Of a stretch of DNA of 64,000 nt, positions 28,181 to 37,842 are shown piece by piece. This DNA is from Sphingomonas_R sp036387535 (GTDB lineage Bacteria > Pseudomonadota > Alphaproteobacteria > Sphingomonadales > Sphingomonadaceae), in assembly GCF_036387535.1 (NCBI RefSeq), contig NZ_DASVTO010000018.1, positions 1-64,000 on the forward strand, read 5' to 3'. Under the pieces are notes generated by a model, which worked only from the letters and a program-made list of their open reading frames with translations, was not told the origin of the DNA and did no database searches. How positions within the stretch are numbered: position 1 is the first letter of the stretch; the number at the start of each line of letters is the position of its first letter. Position numbers and translations under genes: made by a program.

Positions 28181-29112
28181 CGGGTGCCGCCTGCGTCGAC
28201 CGTGTAGGACGCGATATGGTCAACCTCCATCCGCGCCGGCAACGGCGTGGTGGCGTCCACGTTGCCGCCATAATTGCCGCCCATCGCCAGGTTGACCAGC
28301 ATATACATGGCGCGGTCCATCCCCGGCGGGCGGGCGGCCGTGCCCACCGGCTTGCGATCGATATAGAAGGTCAGCCGATCCGGTTGCCACAACACCCCGT
28401 ACAGGTGGAACGCCGTGGTCGAATCCGCCACCTGCGGCTTGCATCCCGTGCCCATGTGGGGGCCCGTGCCGTTCTGCTTCCAGTGCACGCTCATCGCGAT
28501 CTTCGACGGATCGTTGCCGCGCGCCTCGATCACGTCGATCTCGGGTGGCCAACTCTTGTCAGCCGGGATCAGCCAAAAGGCCGGCCACAAACCCTGTCCC
28601 GCCGGAATGCGCCCGCGCATTTCGAAATAACCATAGGTTTGCACCAAGGATGCCCGGGTGGTCAGCAGGCCCGAGACATACCGATAGCCGTAGAGATAGG
28701 GCAGTGCCGCGTCCGGCGCCTTGCTGCCGGTGATGGTCAGGATACCGTCGCGGATCGAAAACGGATCCAGCCCCAGCGCGCGGGGCCCGGTGCCGCGATA
28801 GCCCTTGTCGACATAGAATTGCTGTTCGCGGTTGCCGGCCAGCGTCCGCTTGACCGGCCATTCATATTTTCCGTCGAAATGCGGAGTCCAACGCCGCATG
28901 TCGAGTCGATCGAACGGCTCCGCGAAGCTGCGCACGACCCGAACGGGCCGGGTCGGCGCACCATCCGCCACGGCGATACAGTCCAGACCCACCGGCGCGG
29001 TCGGCACCGCCAGGGTCAGTTGCGCCGGCATGCCGGTCGGCGCGGGCGGGGACCCGGCTGAACAAGCGGACGCAACGGTGGCCGCAATGAGCAACGCAAT
29101 CCGGCTTCTCAT
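28177..29112 (-). CDS. GH16 endo-beta-glycanase lipoprotein (ExoK-like)
   Basis: About 311 residues. The N-terminus MRSRIALLIAATVASAC ends in a lipobox-like Cys, so the enzyme is probably lipid-anchored. The GH16 domain runs from about residue 60, with QTYGYFEMRGRIPAGQGLWP and the catalytic EIDVIEARG (first Glu nucleophile, last Glu acid/base). ATG 29112 overlaps the acyltransferase stop by ATGA, which decides the start. It probably cleaves nascent exopolysaccharide in the periplasm or at the surface and so controls chain length. The RTX protein at 15030 carries the second GH16 domain of the window. Confidence 0.87.
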   Translation of the reverse strand: MRSRIALLIAATVASACSAGSPPAPTGMPAQLTLAVPTAPVGLDCIAVADGAPTRPVRVVRSFAEPFDRLDMRRWTPHFDGKYEWPVKRTLAGNREQQFYVDKGYRGTGPRALGLDPFSIRDGILTITGSKAPDAALPYLYGYRYVSGLLTTRASLVQTYGYFEMRGRIPAGQGLWPAFWLIPADKSWPPEIDVIEARGNDPSKIAMSVHWKQNGTGPHMGTGCKPQVADSTTAFHLYGVLWQPDRLTFYIDRKPVGTAARPPGMDRAMYMLVNLAMGGNYGGNVDATTPLPARMEVDHIASYTVDAGGTR

Positions 29113-30263
29113 CGAACATCTCCATGCGCCGGCGCCAGCACCCGCTCCACCGGACCCGGCGGCTTTGCCGGTCCGAACCGGCGCAGCCACCGCGTCAATC
29201 GCACCTCGATCAGCCTTTGACTAGCCCAGCTGACCACCAGTACCACCGGCAGCGCCAGCAGAAACAGGACCAGCTGCGCCGCCGGTCCCGCCTGGTCCAG
29301 CAGGCGCGCCATTCCCGGGCCGCGCTTGACCACCGCCAGCACGGTCGGGTGCCACAGATAGAAGCTGTAGCTGACGGTGCCCAGCCAGAGCAGCGGCCTG
29401 GTCGCCAGGATCCGCGCCAGCAGGCCGCGCCCCTCATGGATGCCGATCAGCGCCAGCGTTCCGAAGAGCCCCCCAAGGATCATCAACGGCGCCGACGCGA
29501 CCCAGGCCGCCCCCGACACATAGAATATCCCCAACAGGTTGGAATCTTCCATGGTCCGCCATTCCATCCACGCCGCCCCGCGCCAGCACAGCAGGAACGC
29601 CACCAGCGCGACGCCCGGCCAGCGGTGCAGCCCGTGCACCCGGCGACCGGTCGCCATCTGCCGGGCGATCAACACGCCGGACAGCATCAGCATGGCTCTC
29701 GGAAACGCCGCAAGCAGCAGTATCCCGACCGCCCACACCACGGCGCGCATCAGGCCGCGTGGTCGCCACCACCAGACGAATGCCGCCAGCATGTAGAAGA
29801 AGATTTCATACCCCAGCGACCAGGCCGGAGGATTGATCAACGGCACCAGGATGAACGGCGGCGCCGGCAACAGGTTGGCGACCCAGTGGCCGATCGTCCG
29901 TGCCGCCGGCGGCACGCCCGCCACCAGCCCCAGCAACAGGATCACCACGATCGAAATCCACAGCACCGGAAAGATCCGGGTCGCGCGGTCCCATGCGAAT
30001 GCGCCCAGCGTCGGCGACCGCGCCAGCGCGCCGATGATGACGATCCCGCTGATCCCGAAGAACAGTTCGACGCCATATTGCAGCGATGTCAGCGCCAGTT
30101 CCACCGGCGCGGTGGCAGCGAAGGCGAAGCTCGGCAGTCTGGAATGCGCGATATGGAAGACGAAGACCATCATCGCAAACAGGCCGCGAGCACCGTGGAC
30201 ATAGGGATTGAACGTCGCGCCCGGCTGCTCCCGGATCGGACGCGCGGATGGCCGATCCGTCAT
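29109..30263 (-). CDS. Acyltransferase 3 family protein (ExoZ/OafA-like)
   Basis: 384 residues with about ten membrane helices. GARGLFAMMVFVFHIAHS contains the conserved His of the acyltransferase-3 family, GVELFFGISGIVII is the second signature and YSFYLWHPTVLAV the third. Such enzymes acetylate or otherwise acylate sugars across the inner membrane. It lies in overlapping gene order between an acyltransferase-SGNH fusion and the GH16 lipoprotein. Some residues differ from classical members (FFGISG rather than FFVISG). Confidence 0.83.
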   Translation of the reverse strand: MTDRPSARPIREQPGATFNPYVHGARGLFAMMVFVFHIAHSRLPSFAFAATAPVELALTSLQYGVELFFGISGIVIIGALARSPTLGAFAWDRATRIFPVLWISIVVILLLGLVAGVPPAARTIGHWVANLLPAPPFILVPLINPPAWSLGYEIFFYMLAAFVWWWRPRGLMRAVVWAVGILLLAAFPRAMLMLSGVLIARQMATGRRVHGLHRWPGVALVAFLLCWRGAAWMEWRTMEDSNLLGIFYVSGAAWVASAPLMILGGLFGTLALIGIHEGRGLLARILATRPLLWLGTVSYSFYLWHPTVLAVVKRGPGMARLLDQAGPAAQLVLFLLALPVVLVVSWASQRLIEVRLTRWLRRFGPAKPPGPVERVLAPAHGDVR

Positions 30264-32305
30264 GGCCGCGCTTCGCGATCGATCGTGCCGGCGGGATGCC
30301 GTGCCGTACCGAACGCATCCATGAACAACCGGCGGTGGGCGATCGCCCCGAACCGCGACACATGATTGTCATCGACGTACAGCGCGCGCCCATCGGCCAG
30401 GATCGGGCAGTGACCGGCATTGCACAGCACCGCCCCGGCATCGATGATGCGCAGCGGATGGTGCGCGGCCACATCGTTCAGCAGCCGCGCGGTCCTCGCC
30501 TGCCGCAGGGCATAGACCGGGCGCGCGATCCCCGAAAGATCACCGCCGAACAGCATTCGTACCGTGGCGGCCTGCGGCACGTTCACCGCCTGCTCCGGCA
30601 GTCCGGTCACCGCGATCATCCGCGCCGGTGCCACGGCCGCGATCGAGCGCACGAAGCCGCGCGCGACCACCGCGTCGTTCCCGTCGGATGCGCCGACCGC
30701 ATCCACATCGTCGATGAGGCGGATCGGCTTCGCGCCGAGCAGGCCGAACCGCCGGCCCTCCACCATCGCGGGCCAGCGTCCGACGATCAGGATATGGCGA
30801 ATGGATGGCGTCCGCCGGATCAGCGCATACATCGCCTCCACCCGCGCACGACAGCTACTCCCGGGTTCGTTCACGCCCATCAGCGGTGCGCAGCCGCTTT
30901 GCGTCAATGACAGGCCGGACACGCCCGCCTCGGCGGCGGCGGCATCGACGCCCGGCGCCCAGGCATCGCCGAAACTGTCGCCGACCAGCGCAAAGCTGGG
31001 CGCCACCCCGGCCGTGCCGATGCGGCAGACGTCGCCCGCCGCCAACCGCGCGATGGACGGACTATCGCACGCCGCGCGCCGCGGATTGATGTCGAATGGC
31101 GCCATTGCCACCACGCGGATCGCCGCGGGATATCGATCCGGCCAGCCGCGCGCGACGATCAGCGCCGCCGCGACCGCCGCCAACCCCGCCGCGCCGACCC
31201 CGGTGAACGTCAGCAGCCGGCGCAACGACACGCTCCGTTGCCGCCAAGGCTGCTCGATCCACTTCCAGGCCGCGATCGCGACGGTCAGCGTGACGGCCAG
31301 CAGCATCGCGATCTCGATCGGCGTCAGCGGTCGTTGCAGCGCGTAGCGGGTGAAAACGATCAGCGGCCAGTGCCAGATATAGAGCGAGTAGGAGATCGAT
31401 CCCACGAACACCAGGGGCCGGGTCGCCAGCAACCGGCCGACGCCGCTCGGCCCGCTACCGGTGGCATGCACGATCGCCGCCGCGCCCAGGCACGGCAGCA
31501 ACGCGCTGGCGCCCGGAAAGGGCGTATCCGCGCCATAGGCAAGAACCGCGATGCCGATGGCGGCCAGCCCCGCCCATCCCACGCCATCGCGCACGGATTC
31601 TGATCGGATCGCCGGGACCGCGCCGATGGCCAGCAGCGATCCCGCCATCAATTCCCACAATCGCGCGAACGGCAGATAGAAGGCGGCGTCGGGCGCCGTC
31701 GCCACCTGGTACAGACTGGTTCCCAGCGACAGCGCAACCAGCCCCCACAACAGCGGTTTCAACCATCCGTCGCGCCGCACCACCACCATCATCAGCAGCG
31801 GAAACAGCAGATAATATTGCTCTTCCACCCCCAGCGACCACATGTGAAGCAGCGGAAACTGTTCGGCGCTGGGCGTGAAATAGCCGATCTTCAACCAGAA
31901 GAAGATGTTGGCTGCAAACCCCAACGTGGCAATCACGCTGTAGGCATATAGTTTCAGGTCGACCGGGATCAGGATCGCGAGCGCCACCACCGTCGTCGCG
32001 GTCAGCGCGGCAATCAGATTGGGCACGATGCGTCGCAACCGGCGTTCGTAGAACCGCAAGATCGAAAAACGCCGCTCCGTCATTTCGCGGAACAGGATTC
32101 CGGTAATCAGGAAACCGGAAATCACGAAGAAGATATCGACCCCGACGAACCCGCCCGACAGCGTGCCGACGCCGGCATGGAACAGCACGACCGGTAGCAC
32201 CGCCACCGCTCGCAATCCGTCGATTTCCGGCCGGTAACGATGCGCGGCATCCGCCGGCGCCGATCGCGTCCGGCTGCGATCCTCCGCGCGGATACCGTCG
32301 GTCAC
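30260..32305 (-). CDS. Acyltransferase 3-SGNH fusion (OafA-like O-acyltransferase)
   Basis: About 681 residues. The N-terminal acyltransferase-3 domain has YRPEIDGLRAVAVLPVVLFH, GVDIFFVISGFLITGIL, HMWSLGVEEQYYLLFPLLM and SYSLYIWHWP across ten helices (about 1-370). A C-terminal periplasmic SGNH domain has LVGDSFGDAW (Ser nucleophile) and DDNHVSRFGA (Asp and His). The start is GTG 32305, which overlaps the previous stop as GTGA. Fusions of this type transfer acetyl groups to glycans. The acceptor is probably the exopolysaccharide or its lipid-linked repeat. Confidence 0.87.
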   Translation of the reverse strand: MTDGIRAEDRSRTRSAPADAAHRYRPEIDGLRAVAVLPVVLFHAGVGTLSGGFVGVDIFFVISGFLITGILFREMTERRFSILRFYERRLRRIVPNLIAALTATTVVALAILIPVDLKLYAYSVIATLGFAANIFFWLKIGYFTPSAEQFPLLHMWSLGVEEQYYLLFPLLMMVVVRRDGWLKPLLWGLVALSLGTSLYQVATAPDAAFYLPFARLWELMAGSLLAIGAVPAIRSESVRDGVGWAGLAAIGIAVLAYGADTPFPGASALLPCLGAAAIVHATGSGPSGVGRLLATRPLVFVGSISYSLYIWHWPLIVFTRYALQRPLTPIEIAMLLAVTLTVAIAAWKWIEQPWRQRSVSLRRLLTFTGVGAAGLAAVAAALIVARGWPDRYPAAIRVVAMAPFDINPRRAACDSPSIARLAAGDVCRIGTAGVAPSFALVGDSFGDAWAPGVDAAAAEAGVSGLSLTQSGCAPLMGVNEPGSSCRARVEAMYALIRRTPSIRHILIVGRWPAMVEGRRFGLLGAKPIRLIDDVDAVGASDGNDAVVARGFVRSIAAVAPARMIAVTGLPEQAVNVPQAATVRMLFGGDLSGIARPVYALRQARTARLLNDVAAHHPLRIIDAGAVLCNAGHCPILADGRALYVDDNHVSRFGAIAHRRLFMDAFGTARHPAGTIDREARP

Positions 32306-33402
32306 GTCGCACCCTGCCGCGTCGTGCTGTTGCGCGGGCGATGATAGAAGCGCGTCAGCCAGCGATAGCCCGGCCGCTCCAGACCGACATAGACGAGGCC
32401 GGCGGCGATCAGGCAGACGACGAACGAGATCGCGATATACAGCCAGGGATCGCGGATGCCGCCGCGCGTCATCAGCATGGCCAGCAGGGTCAGCGTGAAT
32501 GGATGCGAGAGATACAGCGCGAACGACATGTCGCCGCCGAACACCAGCAGCCGCTTGATGCGGCCCGGCTCCGGCGCTTCCCGCACCAGCGCCAGCCCCG
32601 CGCACAGCAGCAGCGCCGGCGCGCCCGCCCACAGGAACCGCCACCGAAAATCGACCCCGGGCACGTCCATCGCGCGCAGCCCCAGTAACGCCGCGACACC
32701 CGCCGCCACCAGCAGCCAGCTCACGCCCCGCGAGATGCGAACCCCACGCCGGCGCACGGCGGCGATCGCGATGCCGAACAGGAATTCGATCACGACCGGG
32801 CTGCACCAGAACCCGAACGGCAGGTCGAGCGGTCCGAAAAGGCCGGACAGGGCGAGCGTCACCAGGATTGCGGCGATGATCGCCAGCCCGATCCGGCGCG
32901 GCATCGTCAATCCGATCGCGAAGCAGACATAGAACAGCATTTCAAAGTTCAGCGTCCAGCCCAGGATCAGCACCGGGAACACCACACCCGACGGATTGGC
33001 CGCCGGAATGAACAGGAACGATGCCGCGATATGCCAGGGCGAGGTTACGTTGCTGGCCAGCTGGGCCGGAAACAGCGCCATCGCCACCAGTACCAGCGCC
33101 GTGAACGCCCAATAGGGCGGCACCAGCCGGATCAGCCGCCGCTCCATGAACCGGCGCGACGCCCCCGGCCGCCCGAACTGGTCGGCCGAGATATGATACA
33201 TGATGAAGCCGCTGATGACGAAGAAGATATCGACGCCGCCCGGCCACCAAACCGCTTCGAATGGCCGGAAACCCGCGACATTCAGGTCCGGTCGCTGCAA
33301 CACTTCATGGTTCAGATGCCCGAACAGCACCATCGCCGCCGCGACGAACCGCAGGATCTGGATGTTCCACACCGTACCGGTGGCGCTGCGCCCGACCGTC
33401 AT
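32302..33402 (-). CDS. Acyltransferase 3 family protein (ExoZ-like)
   Basis: 366 residues with about ten membrane helices. WNIQILRFVAAAMVLFGHLN carries the conserved R and H, GGVDIFFVISGFIMY the second signature and MSFALYLSHPFTL the C-terminal one. The wording of the N-terminus is very close to ExoZ, the succinoglycan acetyltransferase of rhizobia, which I take as the best parallel. It overlaps the OafA-like fusion gene by four bases. The acyl group and target sugar are not known. Confidence 0.85.
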   Translation of the reverse strand: MTVGRSATGTVWNIQILRFVAAAMVLFGHLNHEVLQRPDLNVAGFRPFEAVWWPGGVDIFFVISGFIMYHISADQFGRPGASRRFMERRLIRLVPPYWAFTALVLVAMALFPAQLASNVTSPWHIAASFLFIPAANPSGVVFPVLILGWTLNFEMLFYVCFAIGLTMPRRIGLAIIAAILVTLALSGLFGPLDLPFGFWCSPVVIEFLFGIAIAAVRRRGVRISRGVSWLLVAAGVAALLGLRAMDVPGVDFRWRFLWAGAPALLLCAGLALVREAPEPGRIKRLLVFGGDMSFALYLSHPFTLTLLAMLMTRGGIRDPWLYIAISFVVCLIAAGLVYVGLERPGYRWLTRFYHRPRNSTTRQGAT

Positions 33403-33486
33403 GCCCCAACCTCGTGAGACGACTTGCCCCGCACGCGGCCAGCCTGCGCCGGCATGGCGCTCATCCCCGATGTCATCGCTTGCATC

Positions 33487-34416
33487 CTACGTCGCCGCTC
33501 CGGTCGAACGCGCCACGGCTTCGGCGATCAGCCGCTGCCGTTCCGCCATGCCCGACATGATCGTCGACTGGATGTGCACGGCCGCATGATGTGCCTGCAA
33601 TCCATTCAGAAACGCCGTGCGGCTGTCCGCGCCATCCACCCATAGCGAATGAACTCCCGCGAACGGTGCGATGTGATGATCGCCCCGTTCGGGCAGGGCA
33701 TATTCCGCATGATAGCCATAGAGCATATATTCCGACACGTTCCCCGTCTTCGCCACCGCCGTGCGCCAGTCTGCGCCGGTCACTGCTTCGATCCGGTCCA
33801 GCATGCGGACCAGGTTCGATCGCTTCCACGTAATGACGTTGCCGATATATCCGTTTTCCGCAACGCCGGCGGCGTCCAGCCCCAGCAGCGCCATGGAGGT
33901 TTCACGCCAGCGCCGATGATGGTCACTTGCCAACCCGCCGGCATTGCGGTGCAGCCGCACCTTGCCGTCCACCTGGAAAATGTCGCGATCGATATCGCGG
34001 ATGAAGGCCAGATCGCTGTCGATGAACACCAGCGTCTCGTCCTGCGTCAGTTCGGCCGACTGCAATTTCAGGATCTGCTGGATCAGCCAGCCGGTGATTC
34101 GTCCGACACCGGGCTTGAACCATTGTTCCCGCAATCGCCGGTCGATCAGGCCCGGAATGCGGAGCCGCGACGGCAGCGGCAACTTGAAAAAGCCGTGAGG
34201 CCGCAGAAGATCTTCGGCGATCAGCACGACGCGATCGGGGGACGCCAAGGGGCCGAACAGGCGGACATCCCGGCGCGGCACGATCAGGATGTGGCGGTAG
34301 GCCATTCGGAAATGACGATCGATGGTTTCGCATAACGCGACCGTGATCGCGTGATCCGGCCGATAGGTGGGCGTGACCACGGTCACCCGATCGCCCATGT
34401 ACATCCGGTCGCTCAT
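33487..34416 (-). CDS. DUF6492-type putative glycosyltransferase
   Basis: About 309 residues. VTVVTPTYRPDHAITVALCE at the start, LVFIDSDLAFIRDID in the middle (DSD metal-like motif) and a later NGYIGNVITWKRSN give a GT-A like reading. I associate this with the DUF6492 family of polysaccharide clusters. ATG 34416 has GGGGA upstream; a longer frame to ATG 34485 would overlap the ExoA-like gene. It sits between ExoA-like and ExoZ-like genes. The sugar is unknown. Confidence 0.68.
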   Translation of the reverse strand: MSDRMYMGDRVTVVTPTYRPDHAITVALCETIDRHFRMAYRHILIVPRRDVRLFGPLASPDRVVLIAEDLLRPHGFFKLPLPSRLRIPGLIDRRLREQWFKPGVGRITGWLIQQILKLQSAELTQDETLVFIDSDLAFIRDIDRDIFQVDGKVRLHRNAGGLASDHHRRWRETSMALLGLDAAGVAENGYIGNVITWKRSNLVRMLDRIEAVTGADWRTAVAKTGNVSEYMLYGYHAEYALPERGDHHIAPFAGVHSLWVDGADSRTAFLNGLQAHHAAVHIQSTIMSGMAERQRLIAEAVARSTGAAT

Positions 34417-34474
34417 GTCCCCGTTCCCCGACTTTGTGGAGTGTCCTCCGGCCGTCGCGCTGCCTGGCCCTGCA

Positions 34475-35479
34475 TCATGTCGCATGGCTTGCCTGCCATC
34501 GCGGCTCGCGAACCGTCACCAGACCCTGCACGAACCCGGCGGCCCAGGCGACATGCATCACCAGCGCGGCCGGCCCGGCCAGCAGCCCGCACCGGGACCG
34601 CCGCCGCCAAGCCACCTGCACCGACACTGCCGCCAGCGCGAGCAGATAGCCGAGTGGCAGAAGCAGGGTCCAGCCGTTCCACGGCGCCAGCAGCAGCGCC
34701 AGCAGGTTCGCCGCGACGAAGCTCGGCACGGCCAGCTGACGCGCGCGGATCGTGCCGGGGTGGCGGCGCACGGTGCGCGACCGGCCCTTGCCGTAATTGC
34801 GATATTGCCGCGCCAGCGCACGAAATGTCGGCCGGACCCAGTAGGTCAGCCGGATGTCGGCCTCCAGCCACACCCTGAACCCGCTCCGATTGAGCCGGCA
34901 ATCCAGTTCGGCATCCTCATTGTGGCTGTATGTCTGATCATAGCCGCCCACCGCCAGGAAACTGGCCAGACGCCAGCCCGCATGATGCCCATGATCGACG
35001 AACCCGCTGCGCATGCCGCCCCGGTGCGCCGATCCACCCGATCCGGCCGGCGTATCGGAAACCCACGCAATGGCGCGTCCGATACAGCTGGTACCGACCG
35101 AATCCATCGGCACGACCACCGAATCCGCCCCGCTCCGCGCGATTGCCGACGCGACGTTCATGACGAACCCGGGCGGATAACCGGCATGCGCATCGCAGCG
35201 GATCAGGATCTCCGCCCAATCCCGCACCTGATTTGCGACCAGATTGACCGCTGCGCTTTGCAGGCGCTGCGGGTTGTCGACCCAGCATATACGGGCATCG
35301 TTCCGCGCCATCCCCGTGACGATCGCAGCCGTCGCATCCCAGCTGCCGCCATCGGCGACATACAGCCGCACGTCGCGATCAGCCGGCACGCCGTCCAGCA
35401 ATTGCCCGATCACCGCAGCAATGCCGGCTGCTTCGTTGAGCGTCGGAATGACCACCGCGATCCCGGAAGGCGACGACAT
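34475..35479 (-). CDS. Glycosyltransferase family 2 (ExoA-like)
   Basis: 334 residues. The catalytic domain has IAVVIPTLNEAAGIAAVIGQ, YVADGGSWDAT, LIRCDAHAGYPPG (metal-binding DAH) and SHNEDAELDCRL (catalytic ED). RQYRNYGKGRSRTVRRHP is a strong feature of ExoA-type succinoglycan transferases. Two hydrophobic segments follow near residues 245-300. It would add a sugar to the lipid-linked repeat at the inner membrane. It starts 20 bases downstream of the EpsG-like stop. Confidence 0.85.
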   Translation of the reverse strand: MSSPSGIAVVIPTLNEAAGIAAVIGQLLDGVPADRDVRLYVADGGSWDATAAIVTGMARNDARICWVDNPQRLQSAAVNLVANQVRDWAEILIRCDAHAGYPPGFVMNVASAIARSGADSVVVPMDSVGTSCIGRAIAWVSDTPAGSGGSAHRGGMRSGFVDHGHHAGWRLASFLAVGGYDQTYSHNEDAELDCRLNRSGFRVWLEADIRLTYWVRPTFRALARQYRNYGKGRSRTVRRHPGTIRARQLAVPSFVAANLLALLLAPWNGWTLLLPLGYLLALAAVSVQVAWRRRSRCGLLAGPAALVMHVAWAAGFVQGLVTVREPRWQASHAT

Positions 35480-35499
35480 GGCGGGTCTCGCGCCGCGGC

Positions 35500-36390
35500 T
35501 CAGCGCGCGGCGCTCATCGCCGACCCCACGATGCGGATGCCGAACCCGCGACAGCTTTCCACCAGGCGCTTGGCGCCGCGCGTCCGTGTCTGCTCGCGGT
35601 GCGTTACGATCAGTGCCCCCACCGCTTCCGCGCCGATCAGCTGATAATCGCTGCCGACTTCCGCCGCGGGCGTGTCGAAGATCACCATCTCGAACCGCTG
35701 ACGGGTTTCATCGACAAGCCGGCTCAACATGCCGCGCAGCAGCAACTCCTGCGGGTTGGGCGGGATCCCGCCGGCGGGCATCACGGTCAGGCTCGGGATG
35801 CCCGGAACTTCGACGAACGCGTTCGGATCGACCCGCCCGGCCAGATACCCGGACAGGCCGATCCGGTCGTCCAGATTGAACAGATGATGCTGCGTCGGGT
35901 TGCGCATGTCGGCGTCGACCAGCAGGGTGTTGAATCCCACCTGCGCCAGGCACACCGCCAGATTGGCCGCCATGACCGACCGGCCGTCGCCGCGCTGCGG
36001 ACTGACCACCGCCAGCGTGTTCGCCCCCTGCGGATGCTTGAACCAGCGCAGCGCGAGCGCGTTGCGGATCGACCGGTAATCCTCGGCCGCCTGCGATTGC
36101 GGCGCCGTGAACGCCAGCGGCTCGCCCGTCACGCCACCCTGCGCGCCGCGCAGGTCGAACTGCGTCGCCAACGCCCGCTGCAGGGTCGACTGGTCGATGA
36201 AGCCCAGCGCCACCGCCGCGTCGCCGAACCGCATACCATGCTCGTCGGCATAACGCTCGGCTTCCTGCGCCTGCTCGTCGGTCAGCAGGTTGATCTGGCG
36301 CAGCATCTCGCCGATCCGGTTGGGGGACGGTGCATGATAGTCGACCGGCCGGGTCGGCGTTCGTACGCCAGGTTCGGGAACGTCGTTCAT
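35500..36390 (-). CDS. EpsG-like chain-length tyrosine-kinase type ATPase (Wzc C-terminal half)
   Basis: About 296 residues. The N-terminal 80 residues hold two half-repeats (RIGEMLRQINLLTDEQAQEA and RFGDAAVALGFIDQSTLQRA) like an MshEN/GspE N-terminal domain. The BY-kinase-type ATPase follows: P-loop SPQRGDGRSVMAANLA, Walker A' TLLVDADMRNP and Walker B MVIFDTPA. The P-loop Lys position is Arg, as I recall for the EpsG family. There is no tyrosine-rich C-terminal tail. The start ATG overlaps the EpsF-like stop by one base. It pairs with EpsF to control polymerisation and export. Confidence 0.82.
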   Translation of the reverse strand: MNDVPEPGVRTPTRPVDYHAPSPNRIGEMLRQINLLTDEQAQEAERYADEHGMRFGDAAVALGFIDQSTLQRALATQFDLRGAQGGVTGEPLAFTAPQSQAAEDYRSIRNALALRWFKHPQGANTLAVVSPQRGDGRSVMAANLAVCLAQVGFNTLLVDADMRNPTQHHLFNLDDRIGLSGYLAGRVDPNAFVEVPGIPSLTVMPAGGIPPNPQELLLRGMLSRLVDETRQRFEMVIFDTPAAEVGSDYQLIGAEAVGALIVTHREQTRTRGAKRLVESCRGFGIRIVGSAMSAAR

Positions 36391-37796
36391 CAGATCTGTC
36401 CTTCCGCGGGTCCCGGCAGATAGCGTTTCGTCGATCCGATCAGCCGGGTCGGCGCCGCCTCGATGGAGCGTACTCCACCGAGATTGGGAATCCCGAGCCA
36501 CACGGTCGCGTCCTCCGGGGTGCGCATCCGCTGATCCAGGAATTCCAGCAGGAAGGCGGTGCCAACGCCCAGGATCGTACCCAGGAACATCCCGATCACG
36601 ATCTTCAGCGGCCAGGGCAGCCCGGATGGAGCGGATGGCGCCGTGGCCGGCGACAGGATCGAGATGTTGGTCTGGCTCGAATTGCCCAGCAGGTTGGTCT
36701 GCGACTGGCGCGCGACCAGCTGGACGTAGGTCTGCTTCAGGTTGTCGACGTCCTGCTGCAACGCCGCGACTTCACCGCGGGCACGCTGCGCACCGATCAC
36801 GCGGGCACGCTGCGCCTCCAGCGATCCGCGCAGCGACGCCACGCTCTGACCCGCCTGCGCCGAACTCGCCGCCGCCGATTGCGTCACCAGGGCGCGTTGC
36901 TTGGCCAATTCGCTGCGCAGCGATGCGATCTGGTTGGTGATCTGCTGATAATCGACATTGTTCGGGCCGGCGAACGTCGCAAGCTGGCGCCGCTGCCCCT
37001 CCAGCCGCGCGATATCGGATTGCAGGCTCTGTACCACCGGGCTCATCATCACGTCGGGCAAGGCACTGCTGCCGGTGCGCGCGCCCTGTGTTGCCTGCGC
37101 CGCCTGCGCCGCGGCCAGCTGCTCCGACAACGCGTTCAGGCGCGCATCGTCGGCATCGGACTGCTCGGCCAGTCCCGTCACGCCCAGTTCCGCACGACGC
37201 TTCGCAAGCGCCTCCTGCGCGTCCGCCAGCCGCCGCCGAAGATCGGCCGCCGACCGGACATAGAAACCGGCGGCTTCACGCGCCGGTTCCGTCTGCAACG
37301 CGAGGCTGACGTCGCGATAGGCGTTGGCAAACGCGTTGGCCGATATCGCGGCCGCTTCGGGATTGGTGGTCGCATAGTTGATCGTGATCACGCGCGATTC
37401 GGTCGATGGAAGCACCCGCAACCCACGCTGCAGCTGCCGCGCGAAGAACAGTGCCGGCGATCCGGGCGATCCCGCCTCCCGATATTGCCGCAACGCCTCG
37501 GGATCCTGCGTCATGCCGAGCTTGCGCGCCGCTTCCATCGCGACCCGGTCCGAGCGAATGACATCGACCTGCGTCGCGAGATAATCCGGCTGCAGCTGCG
37601 GCGTCACGCCGCTGTCACCGGGGACCATCGACACCGCGTCCGGCGCACGCACATTGACCAGCACCTGGGCCGAGGCCTGATAGATGCTCGCGGACAGGAA
37701 TGCCCACAATGCGGACAGCAGCAGGCCGATCGCGATCGCGGCGAGGACGATCCGCCAGCGCGCTTTCAGGATCAGACCGATTTGGAGCAGGTTCAT
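36390..37796 (-). CDS. Chain-length determinant protein (Wzz/EpsF family)
   Basis: 468 residues. An N-terminal helix (IVLAAIAIGLLLSALWAFLS) and a C-terminal helix (IVIGMFLGTILGVGTAFLLE) flank a long periplasmic coiled coil rich in Gln, Ala and Arg (about 160-390). The Pro/Ser/Gly motif before the second helix (SPATAPSAPSGLPWP) is typical of polysaccharide co-polymerases. The kinase part is a separate gene (35500-36390) with TGATG coupling. It controls chain length with the kinase half and the Wza-like exporter. Confidence 0.85.
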   Translation of the reverse strand: MNLLQIGLILKARWRIVLAAIAIGLLLSALWAFLSASIYQASAQVLVNVRAPDAVSMVPGDSGVTPQLQPDYLATQVDVIRSDRVAMEAARKLGMTQDPEALRQYREAGSPGSPALFFARQLQRGLRVLPSTESRVITINYATTNPEAAAISANAFANAYRDVSLALQTEPAREAAGFYVRSAADLRRRLADAQEALAKRRAELGVTGLAEQSDADDARLNALSEQLAAAQAAQATQGARTGSSALPDVMMSPVVQSLQSDIARLEGQRRQLATFAGPNNVDYQQITNQIASLRSELAKQRALVTQSAAASSAQAGQSVASLRGSLEAQRARVIGAQRARGEVAALQQDVDNLKQTYVQLVARQSQTNLLGNSSQTNISILSPATAPSAPSGLPWPLKIVIGMFLGTILGVGTAFLLEFLDQRMRTPEDATVWLGIPNLGGVRSIEAAPTRLIGSTKRYLPGPAEGQI

Positions 37797-37842
37797 AGGA
37801 TTTCCTTGGCTTCCATCAGCGAACGGATACGGCGTTCACGGA

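Noticed and set aside
26405..28207. A 600-codon open frame on the plus strand
   Set aside because: It is antisense to the Wzy polymerase and a GT2 gene, and its Arg/His/Gln-rich composition is that of a shadow frame.
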